A stretch of 64,000 nucleotides of DNA from JAFDCJ01 sp964527835. GTDB lineage: Bacteria; Desulfobacterota; Desulfobacteria; Desulfobacterales; JAFDCJ01. The stretch covers positions 1-64,000 of the forward strand of contig CAZGNV010000021.1 of the NCBI GenBank assembly GCA_964527835.1, read 5' to 3'. Of this stretch, positions 43,592-51,705 are shown piece after piece. Positions within the stretch are counted from its first letter, which is position 1. Every line of letters starts with the position of its first letter. Below the pieces are notes generated by a model. That model worked only from the letters and a program-made list of their open reading frames with translations. It was not told where the DNA came from and ran no database searches. A program made the translations under genes and the position numbers.

Positions 43592-44113
43592 TTATTGGGC
43601 CAATTGGGCCTTTGAAATATCCCCGTAAGCAATGGCAACGATTTGTTGCTCGCTTTGCAGATTTACCTGTTCACCGGATATTCCCAGCAAAACTCCGCTA
43701 AATGTTTTTTGGCCGTTTACCGGTCGTTTGGTTTTAATTTTCGCCCGCTGTCCTTTGAATCTTTCAAAATCATGTTTTTTCACCAGGGGCCGATTCGGTC
43801 CCGGAGAGCTGACTTCCAGGCGATAGGGACCGACATTGTCCAGGGCAACATCCAGGATATCTCCCATTTCACGGCTGACGCTCACACAATCATCCAGCTT
43901 AATGCCCCCGTCCTTGTCGATATACAGCCGCAGCACCCTGCCGCCGGCCTCCCGTCGAAATTCGACCTGCACCAGCTCCAGGCCTTCCGAAGCACACAGG
44001 GGCTCCGCCAGGGACCAGACCCGGGCCGCAACCCGCTGTTCATTGAGATTAGACGGGGGGAGGTTCCGGGACCGCGACGTCTTTTCTGATTTTTTGTTCC
44101 CTGTTTTTGCCAC
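43592..44113 (-). CDS. rimP: Ribosome maturation factor RimP
   Basis: RimP helps 30S assembly. The ~173-residue protein has WSLAEPLCASEGLELVQVEFRREAGGRVLRLYIDKDGG, CVSVSREMGDILDV and LEVSSPGPNRPLVKKHDFERF-type signature. The start is probably GTG at 44111-44113 (VAKTGNKK), which follows GGAGGAG; an upstream TTG is less likely. rimP-nusA-infB is a classic order. A terminator-like hairpin lies directly upstream. Confidence 0.92.
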   Translation of the reverse strand: MAKTGNKKSEKTSRSRNLPPSNLNEQRVAARVWSLAEPLCASEGLELVQVEFRREAGGRVLRLYIDKDGGIKLDDCVSVSREMGDILDVALDNVGPYRLEVSSPGPNRPLVKKHDFERFKGQRAKIKTKRPVNGQKTFSGVLLGISGEQVNLQSEQQIVAIAYGDISKAQLAQ

Positions 44114-44134
44114 TGCCCAACTGTCTCCTCCAAA

Positions 44135-44161
44135 ACACAAAAAACGGGCGATCGCCCGTTT
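44135..44161 (-). terminator. Hairpin with T-run ahead of rimP (terminator or attenuator)
   Basis: AAACGGGCGATCGCCCGTTT (44161-44142) is a perfect palindrome. On the minus strand it is followed by T residues and then the rimP ribosome site. It could end the tRNA-Gly transcript or attenuate the rimP-nusA-infB operon. Confidence 0.7.
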
Positions 44162-44312
44162 CCTCGTGTTTGCCGGTACACCTTTTTATGTATAGCGAGA
44201 AAAGATTATCAGTTCATGCCATTAACCATAGGAAAAGAGTTAAATTCATCCCACAATACATAAAAGGCTCCACCCCAAACCACAAAGTAAAACGGAAAAG
44301 GCGAACTTAAGC

Positions 44313-44388
44313 TGGAGCGGGCAACGAGATTCGAACTCGCGACACCAAGCTTGGGAAGCTTGTACTCTACCAACTGAGCTATGCCCGC
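44313..44388 (-). tRNA. tRNA-Gly (anticodon CCC)
   Basis: The 76-base minus-strand gene folds as acceptor GCGGGCA/TGCCCGC, D-arm AGCTCAGTTGGTAGAG, anticodon stem CAAGC/GCTTG with loop TTCCCAA (anticodon CCC), T-arm GCGAG-TTCGAAT-CTCGT with discriminator T and encoded CCA. It reads GGG. Confidence 0.95.
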
Positions 44389-44521
44389 TCGCCTAAGATT
44401 AGAATTATTAAGACAAATTGCATCGATTGTCAATAACTTTCAACAATTATTTCCCAAATTCAAAAGTTGCCGATAAGTCCCGATCATCGACTGCCAGCGC
44501 GATGCGCATTCTGGTTGAGCG

Positions 44522-44869
44522 TCATTTGTCCACCAGATCCCGGATGCTTTTCAGCTCGGCTTTCAATTCCTCCACCAGCTCCGCGGGCAGCGACGCGGCA
44601 GGTTTGTCCCGGGCGCTGAGATAACTGCGCGCGCCGGCAATGGTATATTTCCGGTCGTACAGCAAATGCTTGATCTCCAGGATCAATTCAATGTCTTTCT
44701 TGGTATAGGATCGCTGGCCCGCAGCCGTGCGCCGGGGACGGATCTTGCGAAACTCGCTTTCCCAGAACCTCAGTACATGGCTGGGAAGGCCGGTTATCTT
44801 GCTGACCTCCCCGATTTTAAAATAAAACTTGTCCGGCAGCTCGATCTGGTTCGGTTTTTTATCCTGCAT
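44522..44869 (-). CDS. MerR-family transcriptional regulator
   Basis: The 115-residue protein has a MerR winged helix: FYFKIGEVSKITGLPSHVLRFWESEF, RRTAAGQRSYTKKDIELILEIKHLLYDRKYTIAGARSYL, and a short coiled-coil tail. It has no effector-binding domain or cysteines, like the MlrA/CarA-like short MerR proteins encoded after pheT in many Deltaproteobacteria. ATG at 44867-44869. Regulated genes unknown. Confidence 0.9.
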   Translation of the reverse strand: MQDKKPNQIELPDKFYFKIGEVSKITGLPSHVLRFWESEFRKIRPRRTAAGQRSYTKKDIELILEIKHLLYDRKYTIAGARSYLSARDKPAASLPAELVEELKAELKSIRDLVDK

Positions 44870-44937
44870 GGTCAATCCCCAAGGATCCGTCAGGGCAAAT
44901 CGCCCGACGGACAATATGAGGCGGCCTGCTGCTGCAC

Positions 44938-47364
44938 TCAGGCCGGCAGCCCCGCATCAAAAGCCTGCAGGAGCCTGGCGGTAATCGACTTGTGCAGCTG
45001 GTTGACATCCTCATCGACCAGGGTTTTCTCATGGGAACGGTAGGTCAGGCGAAACGAAACGCTCTTTTTTCCGGCCGCAATGGGATCTCCTTCAAACACG
45101 GCAAACAGGTGCACGGACTCCACCAGCGCTTCACCCATATTTTCGACGGTTTCCAGTATCAACTGGGCTTCCACCGCCTGATCGACGATGATGGTGATGT
45201 CCCGGTAAATCGCCGGAAATATCGGCAGCGGCTTGAAACTCACCGCCGTCGGAATCAAGGGGATCAGATGGTCCAATTCAAGCTCAAAGATATAGGCGCT
45301 TTGTTTCAATTCAAAGCGGTCACAAAGCCGGGGATGAATTTCACCCACCCGGCCCAGCCGCGTGTCGCCGGCCATAATCCAGGCACAATAGCCGGCGCGA
45401 GTGTAATCGCAGGCATCGGCCGCAATGCGGGTAAAACGCAGCCCGTCTATTTTCAACCCTGCCAGCAATCCCTCGACAACCCCCTTGATATCGAAATAAT
45501 CACAAGCAACCGCCGGGCCGTGCCACGAGGCTTCCCGGGCCATTCCCGTCCACAAGGCCGCCAGTATTTCCGGCTCCCGGGGCAGCAGCTGATCCGCGGC
45601 GGGGATGAAAATTTTTCCGACTTCAAAAATCTTCAGGGTTTTGATCTGCCGGGTGAGGTTATAGCGCATGGTCTCAAGCAATCCCGGTATCAGTGACGTG
45701 CGCATGACGGCCTGGTCCTCGGTGAGAGGATTTAAAATCTCAACCTGGCGGCAGCGCGGATCCGTCGCCGCCAGCCCGAGCCGCTGCGGGGTCTGGCGGT
45801 GGACAAAACTGTAAGTAATCACCTCCGAAAAACCGAAACCGGTCATCAACTGCCGCAGCCGGCGCCGCACCTCTATCTGCCGGGCAACCGGGCGAGCCTC
45901 GGCCGGCATGGCGGGATAACTGATGGGAATATTATCGTAGCCGGCCAGCCGGGCCACTTCCTCCATCAGGTCTTCTGGTCTGGAGATGTCCACCCGGAAG
46001 GTTGGAGCCGTAACCTCCAGCCGGTGGTCATCATCGTCGGGGACAACCTCATCCACCTCGAATTCAATGGATTCGAGCAGGTTTTTCATGTTGCCGGCAT
46101 CAAGCCCGATGCCCAACAGCCGGCGCGTGCGCTGAACACTCATTGAAATCCGGACTGACTTTTGCGGCTGCGGGTATTCATCGATCAGGCCCTCGACCAG
46201 GGTGCCCCCGCCAAGTTCCGCCATCAGCCGGGCGGCGCGGTTGAGCGCCCGCACGGTGCCTTCCGGGTCCACGCCGCGTTCGAAACGGTGTGAGGCCTCT
46301 GTGTTCAGCCCCAGCTTCTTCGATGTCTTGCGGATGCTGACCGGGTTGAAATAGGCGCTTTCAATCAACACCCGGGAAGTGCCGGTTTCAATTTCCGAGT
46401 TGAGTCCGCCCATCACGCCCCCCACGGCCACCGGTTTTTGTCCGTCGCAGATCATGAGCATTTCAGCATCCAGCACCCGCTCATTCTGGTCCAGGGTGAC
46501 AAATTTTTCGCCGGCGCGGGCGGTACGGACCACGATGCGATTTTCGGCCAGCCGGTCGAAGTCAAAAGCGTGCAGGGGCTGGCCGGTTTCCATCAAAACG
46601 AAATTGGTGATATCAACAATGTTGTTGATGGGCCGCAGACCGATCGACAGCAGGCGGTCCTGCAGCCAGAACGGAGAAGTTTTCACCCTGACGGCGTCCA
46701 CCAGGCGGGCGCTGTAGCGCGGACAGTGATCAGGCGCTTCAATGGTCACCGAAGTCAGAGCGGCGATGCGGTTGCCCCTGTCCTCCAGACTGAAATCGGG
46801 ATAGCGCAGGGTGGTTTTCTGGATCGCTGCGACCTCGCGGGCGATACCGATGACGCTGAGACAATCCGGACGATTGGGGGTCAGATCAAACTCAAAGACG
46901 GTGTCGCTAAGCTTCAGGGCTTCGGCCAGCCGGTCACCCGGCTTCAAGGCTCCGTCCAGTTCCATGATGCCGCCGGGATCGGATCCCAGCCCCAGTTCCA
47001 TGTCGCTGCACAGCATCGCCTCGGAAGCCTGCCCCCGGATGACATTTTTTTCAAGCACGGTGCCATCCGGAAAAACCGTCCCCGGCAGCGCCACCGGGGC
47101 CAGCATGCCCGTCTTGACATTGGGGGCGCCACAGACCACGGTCAGCTCCCGCTGCGGTAAATGAACCCGGCATATTTTCAGCTGCTCGGCATTGGGATGG
47201 TCCTCAACAGCCTCAATGCGTCCCACCAGGACTTTTTGTAGATAACTGTAACGGTCGGCAACCGCCTCCACCTCCAGTCCCGCCATTGTCAGCGCCTCGG
47301 CCAGTTCGGCCGGGTCCATTTGGACGTCAACATAATCTTTAAGCCAGCTCAAGCTAACTTTCAT
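44938..47364 (-). CDS. pheT: Phenylalanyl-tRNA synthetase, beta subunit
   Basis: The 808-residue beta chain has an N-terminal MKVSLSWLKDYVDVQ, an EMAP-like tRNA-binding fold (VVCGAPNVKTGMLAPVALPGTVFPDG), the B3/B4 editing region (FDLTPNRPDCLSVIGIAREVA, NNIVDITNFVLMETGQPLHAFD), B5, and a C-terminal FDX-ACB domain. ATG at 47362-47364 fits the family. A palindromic repeat fills the gap to pheS. Confidence 0.96.
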   Translation of the reverse strand: MKVSLSWLKDYVDVQMDPAELAEALTMAGLEVEAVADRYSYLQKVLVGRIEAVEDHPNAEQLKICRVHLPQRELTVVCGAPNVKTGMLAPVALPGTVFPDGTVLEKNVIRGQASEAMLCSDMELGLGSDPGGIMELDGALKPGDRLAEALKLSDTVFEFDLTPNRPDCLSVIGIAREVAAIQKTTLRYPDFSLEDRGNRIAALTSVTIEAPDHCPRYSARLVDAVRVKTSPFWLQDRLLSIGLRPINNIVDITNFVLMETGQPLHAFDFDRLAENRIVVRTARAGEKFVTLDQNERVLDAEMLMICDGQKPVAVGGVMGGLNSEIETGTSRVLIESAYFNPVSIRKTSKKLGLNTEASHRFERGVDPEGTVRALNRAARLMAELGGGTLVEGLIDEYPQPQKSVRISMSVQRTRRLLGIGLDAGNMKNLLESIEFEVDEVVPDDDDHRLEVTAPTFRVDISRPEDLMEEVARLAGYDNIPISYPAMPAEARPVARQIEVRRRLRQLMTGFGFSEVITYSFVHRQTPQRLGLAATDPRCRQVEILNPLTEDQAVMRTSLIPGLLETMRYNLTRQIKTLKIFEVGKIFIPAADQLLPREPEILAALWTGMAREASWHGPAVACDYFDIKGVVEGLLAGLKIDGLRFTRIAADACDYTRAGYCAWIMAGDTRLGRVGEIHPRLCDRFELKQSAYIFELELDHLIPLIPTAVSFKPLPIFPAIYRDITIIVDQAVEAQLILETVENMGEALVESVHLFAVFEGDPIAAGKKSVSFRLTYRSHEKTLVDEDVNQLHKSITARLLQAFDAGLPA

Positions 47365-47393
47365 TGCCAAACCGTAGTTGAATTTGAAAATTT

Positions 47394-47564
47394 CGTAAAA
47401 GTCTTTTGTGAGCGGCTTTGAGCATTTTGGGAAAATGATTGCTGGAATCCTGAGCGTTAAGAAATTCAAACTGTTTGAGGGCGCTAGCCCGAGTTTTTGA
47501 ATTTTAGTGAAGGATTCCAGTAATCCCCAAAATGCTCACGAAGCGAACAAAAGTGACTTTTACG
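47394..47564. repeat. Palindromic dispersed repeat, copy B
   Basis: CGTAAAAGTC at 47394 is inverted as GACTTTTACG at 47564; inner arms GAGCATTTTGGG/CCCCAAAATGCTC and GCTGGAATCC/GGATTCCAG also pair. The core (about 47455-47510) has GCGTTAAG, AAACTGTTTGAGG and CGAGTTTTTGAA, matching copy A at 15837 and copy C at 55131. It lies between pheS and pheT in one operon. Confidence 0.8.
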
Positions 47565-47587
47565 CCTTCATCAGAATTGTCGTCGTA

Positions 47588-48595
47588 CTAAAACTGCGCC
47601 AGAAAGCGCATGTCATTTTCAAAAAATCTGCGGATGTCATCGATGCCGTACTTGAGCATGGCGATGCGTTCCACCCCCATGCCAAAGGCAAAACCGGTGT
47701 AACGGCCGGCATCATAACCGACATTTTCATACAACGCCGGGTGCACCATCCCCGAGCCGAGAATCTCGAGCCATCCGGTGTGGGAACAGACCCGGCACCC
47801 CTTGCCGCGGCACATGACACACAGAATGTCCACCTCCGCGCTGGGTTCGGTAAACGGAAAGAAGCTGGGGCGAAACCGCAGGCTGGTCCGGTCGTCGAAC
47901 ATCCGGTGAATAAAAGCGGTCAGGATGCCCTTAAGATCGCCGAAGGATATGCCCTCATCCACCAACAGGCCTTCCACCTGGTGAAACATGGGGGTGTGGG
48001 TCAGGTCGGAGTCACAGCGGTACACCTTGCCGGGCATGATGATTCGGACCGGGGGGCGTTGTTTTTCCATGGTCCGGATCTGCAGCGGAGAGGTGTGAGT
48101 CCTCAACACCGTATCATCATTGATGAAAAAGGTGTCCTGCATGTCCCGGGCCGGGTGGTCCTTGGGAAAATTCAGCGCCTCGAAATTGTAATAGTCCGAT
48201 TCCACCTCCGGTCCCTCGGCGATGTCAAAACCCAGGGCGGAAAAGATATTGCACATCTGCTCATTGATCAGGGTAATCGGATGCATGGCACCGCAGGCGG
48301 CTCGCCGCCCGGGCAGGGAAACATCAATGCCCCGTTCGGCAGTTGCATCCTGCGTGCGGCGATTGTCAGCCGCCTGCCGGAACGCCTGATCCAGGTCTTT
48401 TTTAATCTCGTTGGCCTTTTTGCCGGCCGCCGGCCGCTGGTCGGCCGGCAGCTGCGAAATGTTGCGTAAAAAACGGGTCAACACCCCCTTGCGCCCCAGG
48501 TAGTGGACGGCAATTTCCTCTACCGCCTTGGCGCTTTGCGCCTTCTCGAGTGCGGCAAGGGCTTCTTGGTGTATTTGATCCAGATCTTTTTCCAC
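47588..48595 (-). CDS. pheS: Phenylalanyl-tRNA synthetase, alpha subunit
   Basis: The 335-residue alpha chain carries the class II catalytic core: GRRAACGAMHPITLI, motif 2 (TSPLQIRTMEKQRPPVRIIMPGKVYRCDSDLTHTPMFHQVEGL) and motif 3 (GFAFGMGVERIAML), with VMCRGKGCRVCSHTGWLEILGSGMV. The start is GTG at 48593-48595. It follows rplT by 122 bases. Confidence 0.96.
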   Translation of the reverse strand: MEKDLDQIHQEALAALEKAQSAKAVEEIAVHYLGRKGVLTRFLRNISQLPADQRPAAGKKANEIKKDLDQAFRQAADNRRTQDATAERGIDVSLPGRRAACGAMHPITLINEQMCNIFSALGFDIAEGPEVESDYYNFEALNFPKDHPARDMQDTFFINDDTVLRTHTSPLQIRTMEKQRPPVRIIMPGKVYRCDSDLTHTPMFHQVEGLLVDEGISFGDLKGILTAFIHRMFDDRTSLRFRPSFFPFTEPSAEVDILCVMCRGKGCRVCSHTGWLEILGSGMVHPALYENVGYDAGRYTGFAFGMGVERIAMLKYGIDDIRRFFENDMRFLAQF

Positions 48596-48717
48596 AGTTC
48601 CCGTCTTTGATGTTCACCCGGTCCGGGGTGCAATGCGAACCGCAATCCAGTGTCAGACAGCCAATAGCGGTGGGCTGGCGTCCGGCTCAAGGGTCATGAG
48701 CGCCCCGCTCATCCGGA

Positions 48718-49068
48718 TTAAAGTTGCTGGGCCGCCAGGTTGGCGATTTTCGCAAACCCGCCGGGATCGGATACGGCCAGTTCAGCCAGCACTTTGCGGT
48801 CGAGCTGCACGCCGGCCATTTTCAGTCCGTGTATGAACTTGCTGTAGGACAGATTGTTGATCCGGGCGGCGGCATTAATCCGGGCAATCCAGAGTTTGCG
48901 AAAATCACGCTTGCGCGCCCGCCGGTCCCGGTAAGCATACATCAGGGCCTTGTCCACCGCATCAGCGGCGGTACGATACAATTTGCTGCGTCCGCCGCGA
49001 AATCCTTTGGCCAGCTTCAACACCTTTTTACGGCGTCTGCGGGCCTTAAATCCACGTTTGACTCTCAT
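48718..49068 (-). CDS. rplT: 50S ribosomal protein L20
   Basis: A 116-residue L20, an early assembly protein on 23S rRNA. It starts MRVKRGFKARRRRKKVLKLAKGF and has RDRRARKRDFRKLWIARINAAAR. L20 is known to repress its own operon in other bacteria, and a hairpin upstream of rpmI may take part. Confidence 0.98.
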   Translation of the reverse strand: MRVKRGFKARRRRKKVLKLAKGFRGGRSKLYRTAADAVDKALMYAYRDRRARKRDFRKLWIARINAAARINNLSYSKFIHGLKMAGVQLDRKVLAELAVSDPGGFAKIANLAAQQL

Positions 49069-49147
49069 GGGTCCATCTCCTTATGGCTTAACTTGAAAAA
49101 ATCAGCTGTTTCCATTCAATGCGCAGCTGCCAGTCGAAAAAACATTG

Positions 49148-49345
49148 CTAATGGTTCGGCAGCAGCAATTTTAATTGCTTTTGGTTTGTTTTGTCAATAA
49201 TGCGCGACCGCCGCAAGGAACGCTTCCGTTTGGTGGTCTTTTTGGTCAGGATATGACTGCCGCACGATTTGTTGTAGACAAATTTACCACTGCCGGTTTT
49301 TTTAAATCTCTTGGCAGCCGCTCGGTTGGTTTTAATTTTCGGCAT
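49148..49345 (-). CDS. rpmI: 50S ribosomal protein L35
   Basis: A 65-residue L35 with MPKIKTNRAAAKRFKKTGSGK and the ILTKKTTKRKRSLRRSRI block. ATG at 49343-49345 follows AAAGGAGAGAAAATT. It is preceded by a terminator-like hairpin in the 267-base gap from infC. Confidence 0.97.
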   Translation of the reverse strand: MPKIKTNRAAAKRFKKTGSGKFVYNKSCGSHILTKKTTKRKRSLRRSRIIDKTNQKQLKLLLPNH

Positions 49346-49403
49346 AATTTTCTCTCCTTTGATGTCCGCTTCGTCCGGGTCGGCGGCGATTGGTTTTTCC
49401 GGT

Positions 49404-49451
49404 AACGGGAAAAAAATAGATGGCGTGAGCTGCAAAAATCGTCTCACGCCA
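49404..49451 (-). terminator. Rho-independent terminator/attenuator between infC and rpmI
   Basis: On the minus strand TGGCGTGAG (49451-49443) and CTCACGCCA (49429-49421) form a perfect nine-base stem around a 13-base loop. A T-rich tract with seven T in a row follows (49420-49404). It sits after infC and before rpmI. Confidence 0.75.
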
Positions 49452-49612
49452 CCGTCACGGTTGATCGGCAGAATTGTGCGGACCCCCATCACTGTCCGGG
49501 CAGCGATCTGATCCGGTTGGCTGTTCTTTGCGCCCCCTGGGGCAGGCGGCCGGGACCCGCTGATTAAAAGGCCTGCAGCGCTCGAAAATGACTTGTTGTT
49601 ACGAGTTTGTCA

Positions 49613-50152
49613 TTATCGCGGTGCCAGCAACATCACCAGGGAGCGTCCTTCAAATTTGGGTGCCTGTTCCACCACCGCGACTTCTTCGGTTTCTCCCGCG
49701 ATCTTTTCGAGAACGGCCATCCCCAGCTTGGACAGCGTGATTTCCCGTCCCCTGAAAACCACCGTCACCTTGACCTTGTCTTTTCTTTCGATGAATTTTT
49801 TAATATGACTGATCTTGACCTGCAGATCATGCTCACCGGTCTTCGGGCGCACCTTGATCTCTTTTACCTGGAAGGTGCTTTGCTTTTTCTTGGCTTCCTG
49901 TTTCTTCTTGGTCTGCTCGTAACGGTACCGGCCATAGTCCATAATCTTGCAAACCGGCGGGTTGGCGTTGGGTGACACTTCGACCAGATCCAGTCCAAAT
50001 TCGGCAGCCGTTTCCAGGGCCTGCCGCGTTGGAATAATGCCGATCTGCTCCCCGTCCGGATCGATCACTCTGACTTCCCGGGCCCTGATATTCTGGTTAA
50101 TTTTAACGCGATTGGTTCGAACCGGCCGATGGGGTCTTCTTGGTGCAGCTAT
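49613..50152 (-). CDS. infC: Translation initiation factor IF-3 (AUA start)
   Basis: IF-3 discriminates initiator codons. The conserved sequence NQNIRAREVRVIDPDGEQIG and the C-terminal KTGEHDLQVKISHIKKFIERKDKVKVTVVFRGRE fit the family. The reading frame stays open upstream of the first GTG at 50068 as far as ATA at 50150-50152. An AGGAGG site precedes the ATA with the ideal six-base spacing, giving 179 residues starting IAAPRRPHRPVRTNRVKINQN. E. coli infC uses the non-canonical AUU, which IF-3 uses for autoregulation. AUA here could work the same way. No thrS gene precedes it. Confidence 0.9.
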   Translation of the reverse strand: MAAPRRPHRPVRTNRVKINQNIRAREVRVIDPDGEQIGIIPTRQALETAAEFGLDLVEVSPNANPPVCKIMDYGRYRYEQTKKKQEAKKKQSTFQVKEIKVRPKTGEHDLQVKISHIKKFIERKDKVKVTVVFRGREITLSKLGMAVLEKIAGETEEVAVVEQAPKFEGRSLVMLLAPR

Positions 50153-50363
50153 GTTCTACCTCCTATTGTTATGATCCTGTTTTGTCCGCAGCGACGCCTG
50201 CAGCCGGATTTCGCCGGTCTGTCGAAGCGGTCCAGCACACACTGCCCGCCCCTTTTTTCGCTGTCATGACATCCTTTATCCATCCGTTTCCATCCGTTTG
50301 AATATATAACAAAATCAAGAAATGCAAGGAAAAAATGCAAGCAATGCCCAAAGTTGATGATCC

Positions 50364-50385
50364 CGTAAAAAGTTCAATTTTTACG
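50364..50385. repeat. Short perfect palindrome downstream of the deaminase gene
   Basis: CGTAAAAA (50364-50371) and TTTTTACG (50378-50385) pair around a six-base loop. It may be a weak terminator for the gene ending at 50414. The CGTAAAAAG start resembles the ends of the palindromic repeats at 15837 and 47394. Confidence 0.35.
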
Positions 50386-50413
50386 ATTGCGTCAAAGTTA
50401 ATGAAATCCACTC

Positions 50414-50929
50414 TTATTGCGCCAGGGTGTATTCGGCCAGCAGACTCCCGCGCCAGTAACGATTAGCGGGATTGGAAAAATAAGTTTGAAAAATTTTCAG
50501 GCTTTCATTGCGCATCAGGTGCGGGACCACCTCAATGGGACTGTTTTTATACAACGGTTTGAGCCGGGTAAGATCGCAGCCCGTCCCCCCGCCCATAACG
50601 TCTTCATAGGCAAAAACAACGGTGGCCACCCCGGCCAGAATAAGGGCCGCGTAACACATCAGGCAGGGTTCCATGGTGCAAAAAACGCTTATTTCACGGG
50701 GATCAAGTGCCGGCTTGTATTCGACCAGGCCCCTCAAGGCAACCATTTCAGCATGATCGATTTCATTGCTCGCGTCGGCAACCGTCCCTTGGCGGGTGCC
50801 GGTGGCCACGATTCTGTCCTGGTGGACCATCACACAGCCCACCGGAAATTCCCCTGCTGCCAGAGCGTCTTCGGCCAGGGCCAGCGCCTTTTTCATGAAA
50901 TGCTCGTACCTTGCAGCCGCAACTGCCAT
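50414..50929 (-). CDS. Nucleoside/nucleotide deaminase, CDA/TadA fold
   Basis: The 171-residue zinc deaminase has NEIDHAEMVALRGL (His and catalytic Glu) and FCTMEPCLMCYAALILAG (zinc cysteines). It could be a TadA-like tRNA adenosine-34 deaminase or a base/nucleoside deaminase. The NEID before HAE is unlike classic TadA. ATG at 50927-50929 (MAVAAARYEHF). A 28-base gap separates it from the HSDR_N-like gene upstream. Confidence 0.85.
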   Translation of the reverse strand: MAVAAARYEHFMKKALALAEDALAAGEFPVGCVMVHQDRIVATGTRQGTVADASNEIDHAEMVALRGLVEYKPALDPREISVFCTMEPCLMCYAALILAGVATVVFAYEDVMGGGTGCDLTRLKPLYKNSPIEVVPHLMRNESLKIFQTYFSNPANRYWRGSLLAEYTLAQ

Positions 50930-50957
50930 ATGCCCCCTTTTCCCTCGGGTCCAGTTT

Positions 50958-51515
50958 TCACAATTTACAGACATCCTCATCGCAGGGGCAGGCGCCGTCC
51001 ACTTCGTAGCAATATATCAGGCGCGATTCCATTTCAGCTCTTTTGGCCGCAATCGCGGCAAAATCGGCGCTGGCAGCAATTTCAACCAGCTGCTGCCTGG
51101 ATGGGATCGTTTCCAGTCCCGTGGAAACCACCTGACCGCTGGCGCCATCCAGAACCTCGGCATTCCTGCCATTGGTCACCACGGCAAGTGGGATCTGGTA
51201 GCCCGTCAAAAGCCGGGAGGCGGCCAGCGCCGGGCGGCGGCGGGTAACAATCGAGCCGGGACCGTAACGGACGATCATGCAGACCCTTGCCGCCATTTTT
51301 ATCAAAAAATCGATCTTAATAACAGCGCGATTTTCGCCCGCCTGGACCATCAGTTTTCTGCGCGGTTCCAGGTCAGCCTTTAAATAGCCTTTTTCAGCAA
51401 TCAGCAGTTGCGCGATTTTCTGCCGGTAGCGTTCATCATGGGTGTCTGCCACAGGCTTGCCGGTAATGAAATCTTCAAGCTCACCCAATATTAAATGATG
51501 TCCCTGAATTCCCAT
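50958..51515 (-). CDS. HSDR_N-like (type I restriction R N-terminal) domain protein
   Basis: A 185-residue protein resembling the small stand-alone HSDR_N_2 family. The central part RRKLMVQAGENRAVIKIDFLIKM...CMIVRYGPGSIV...LLTGYQIPLAVVTNGRNAEVLD follows the restriction-endonuclease-like fold pattern. The expected catalytic Lys position is not clear, so nuclease activity is doubtful. It ends with a cysteine cluster (CYEVDGACPCDEDVCKL). No hsdM or hsdS gene lies nearby. Function unknown. Confidence 0.65.
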   Translation of the reverse strand: MGIQGHHLILGELEDFITGKPVADTHDERYRQKIAQLLIAEKGYLKADLEPRRKLMVQAGENRAVIKIDFLIKMAARVCMIVRYGPGSIVTRRRPALAASRLLTGYQIPLAVVTNGRNAEVLDGASGQVVSTGLETIPSRQQLVEIAASADFAAIAAKRAEMESRLIYCYEVDGACPCDEDVCKL

Positions 51516-51641
51516 TAATGACTCTCTTTTGGATTTCGCAAAATTTCCGACAACCAGCGTTCAGGGCAACGGTATCCAACGGTTAAAAATGGATAGCGCT
51601 ATCCCGACTTTAAATGATAAATGTTGAAAGCCAAATATTTC

Positions 51642-51671
51642 TTTACAACTGCAACTGCCTGCGTCTAATAT
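51642..51671 (+). promoter_or_regulatory. Promoter of the dGTPase-like gene
   Basis: TTTACA (51642-51647), 18-base spacer and TATAAT-like TAATAT (51666-51671). Transcription would begin near 51679, ~27 bases before the ATG. Confidence 0.55.
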
Positions 51672-51705
51672 AACATCTTTTTTAAATTTGTTAAGTGGGT
51701 TGACC

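Noticed and set aside
50153..50413. thrS upstream of infC
   Set aside because: The common thrS-infC order is not kept: the 261-base gap holds no synthetase sequence.
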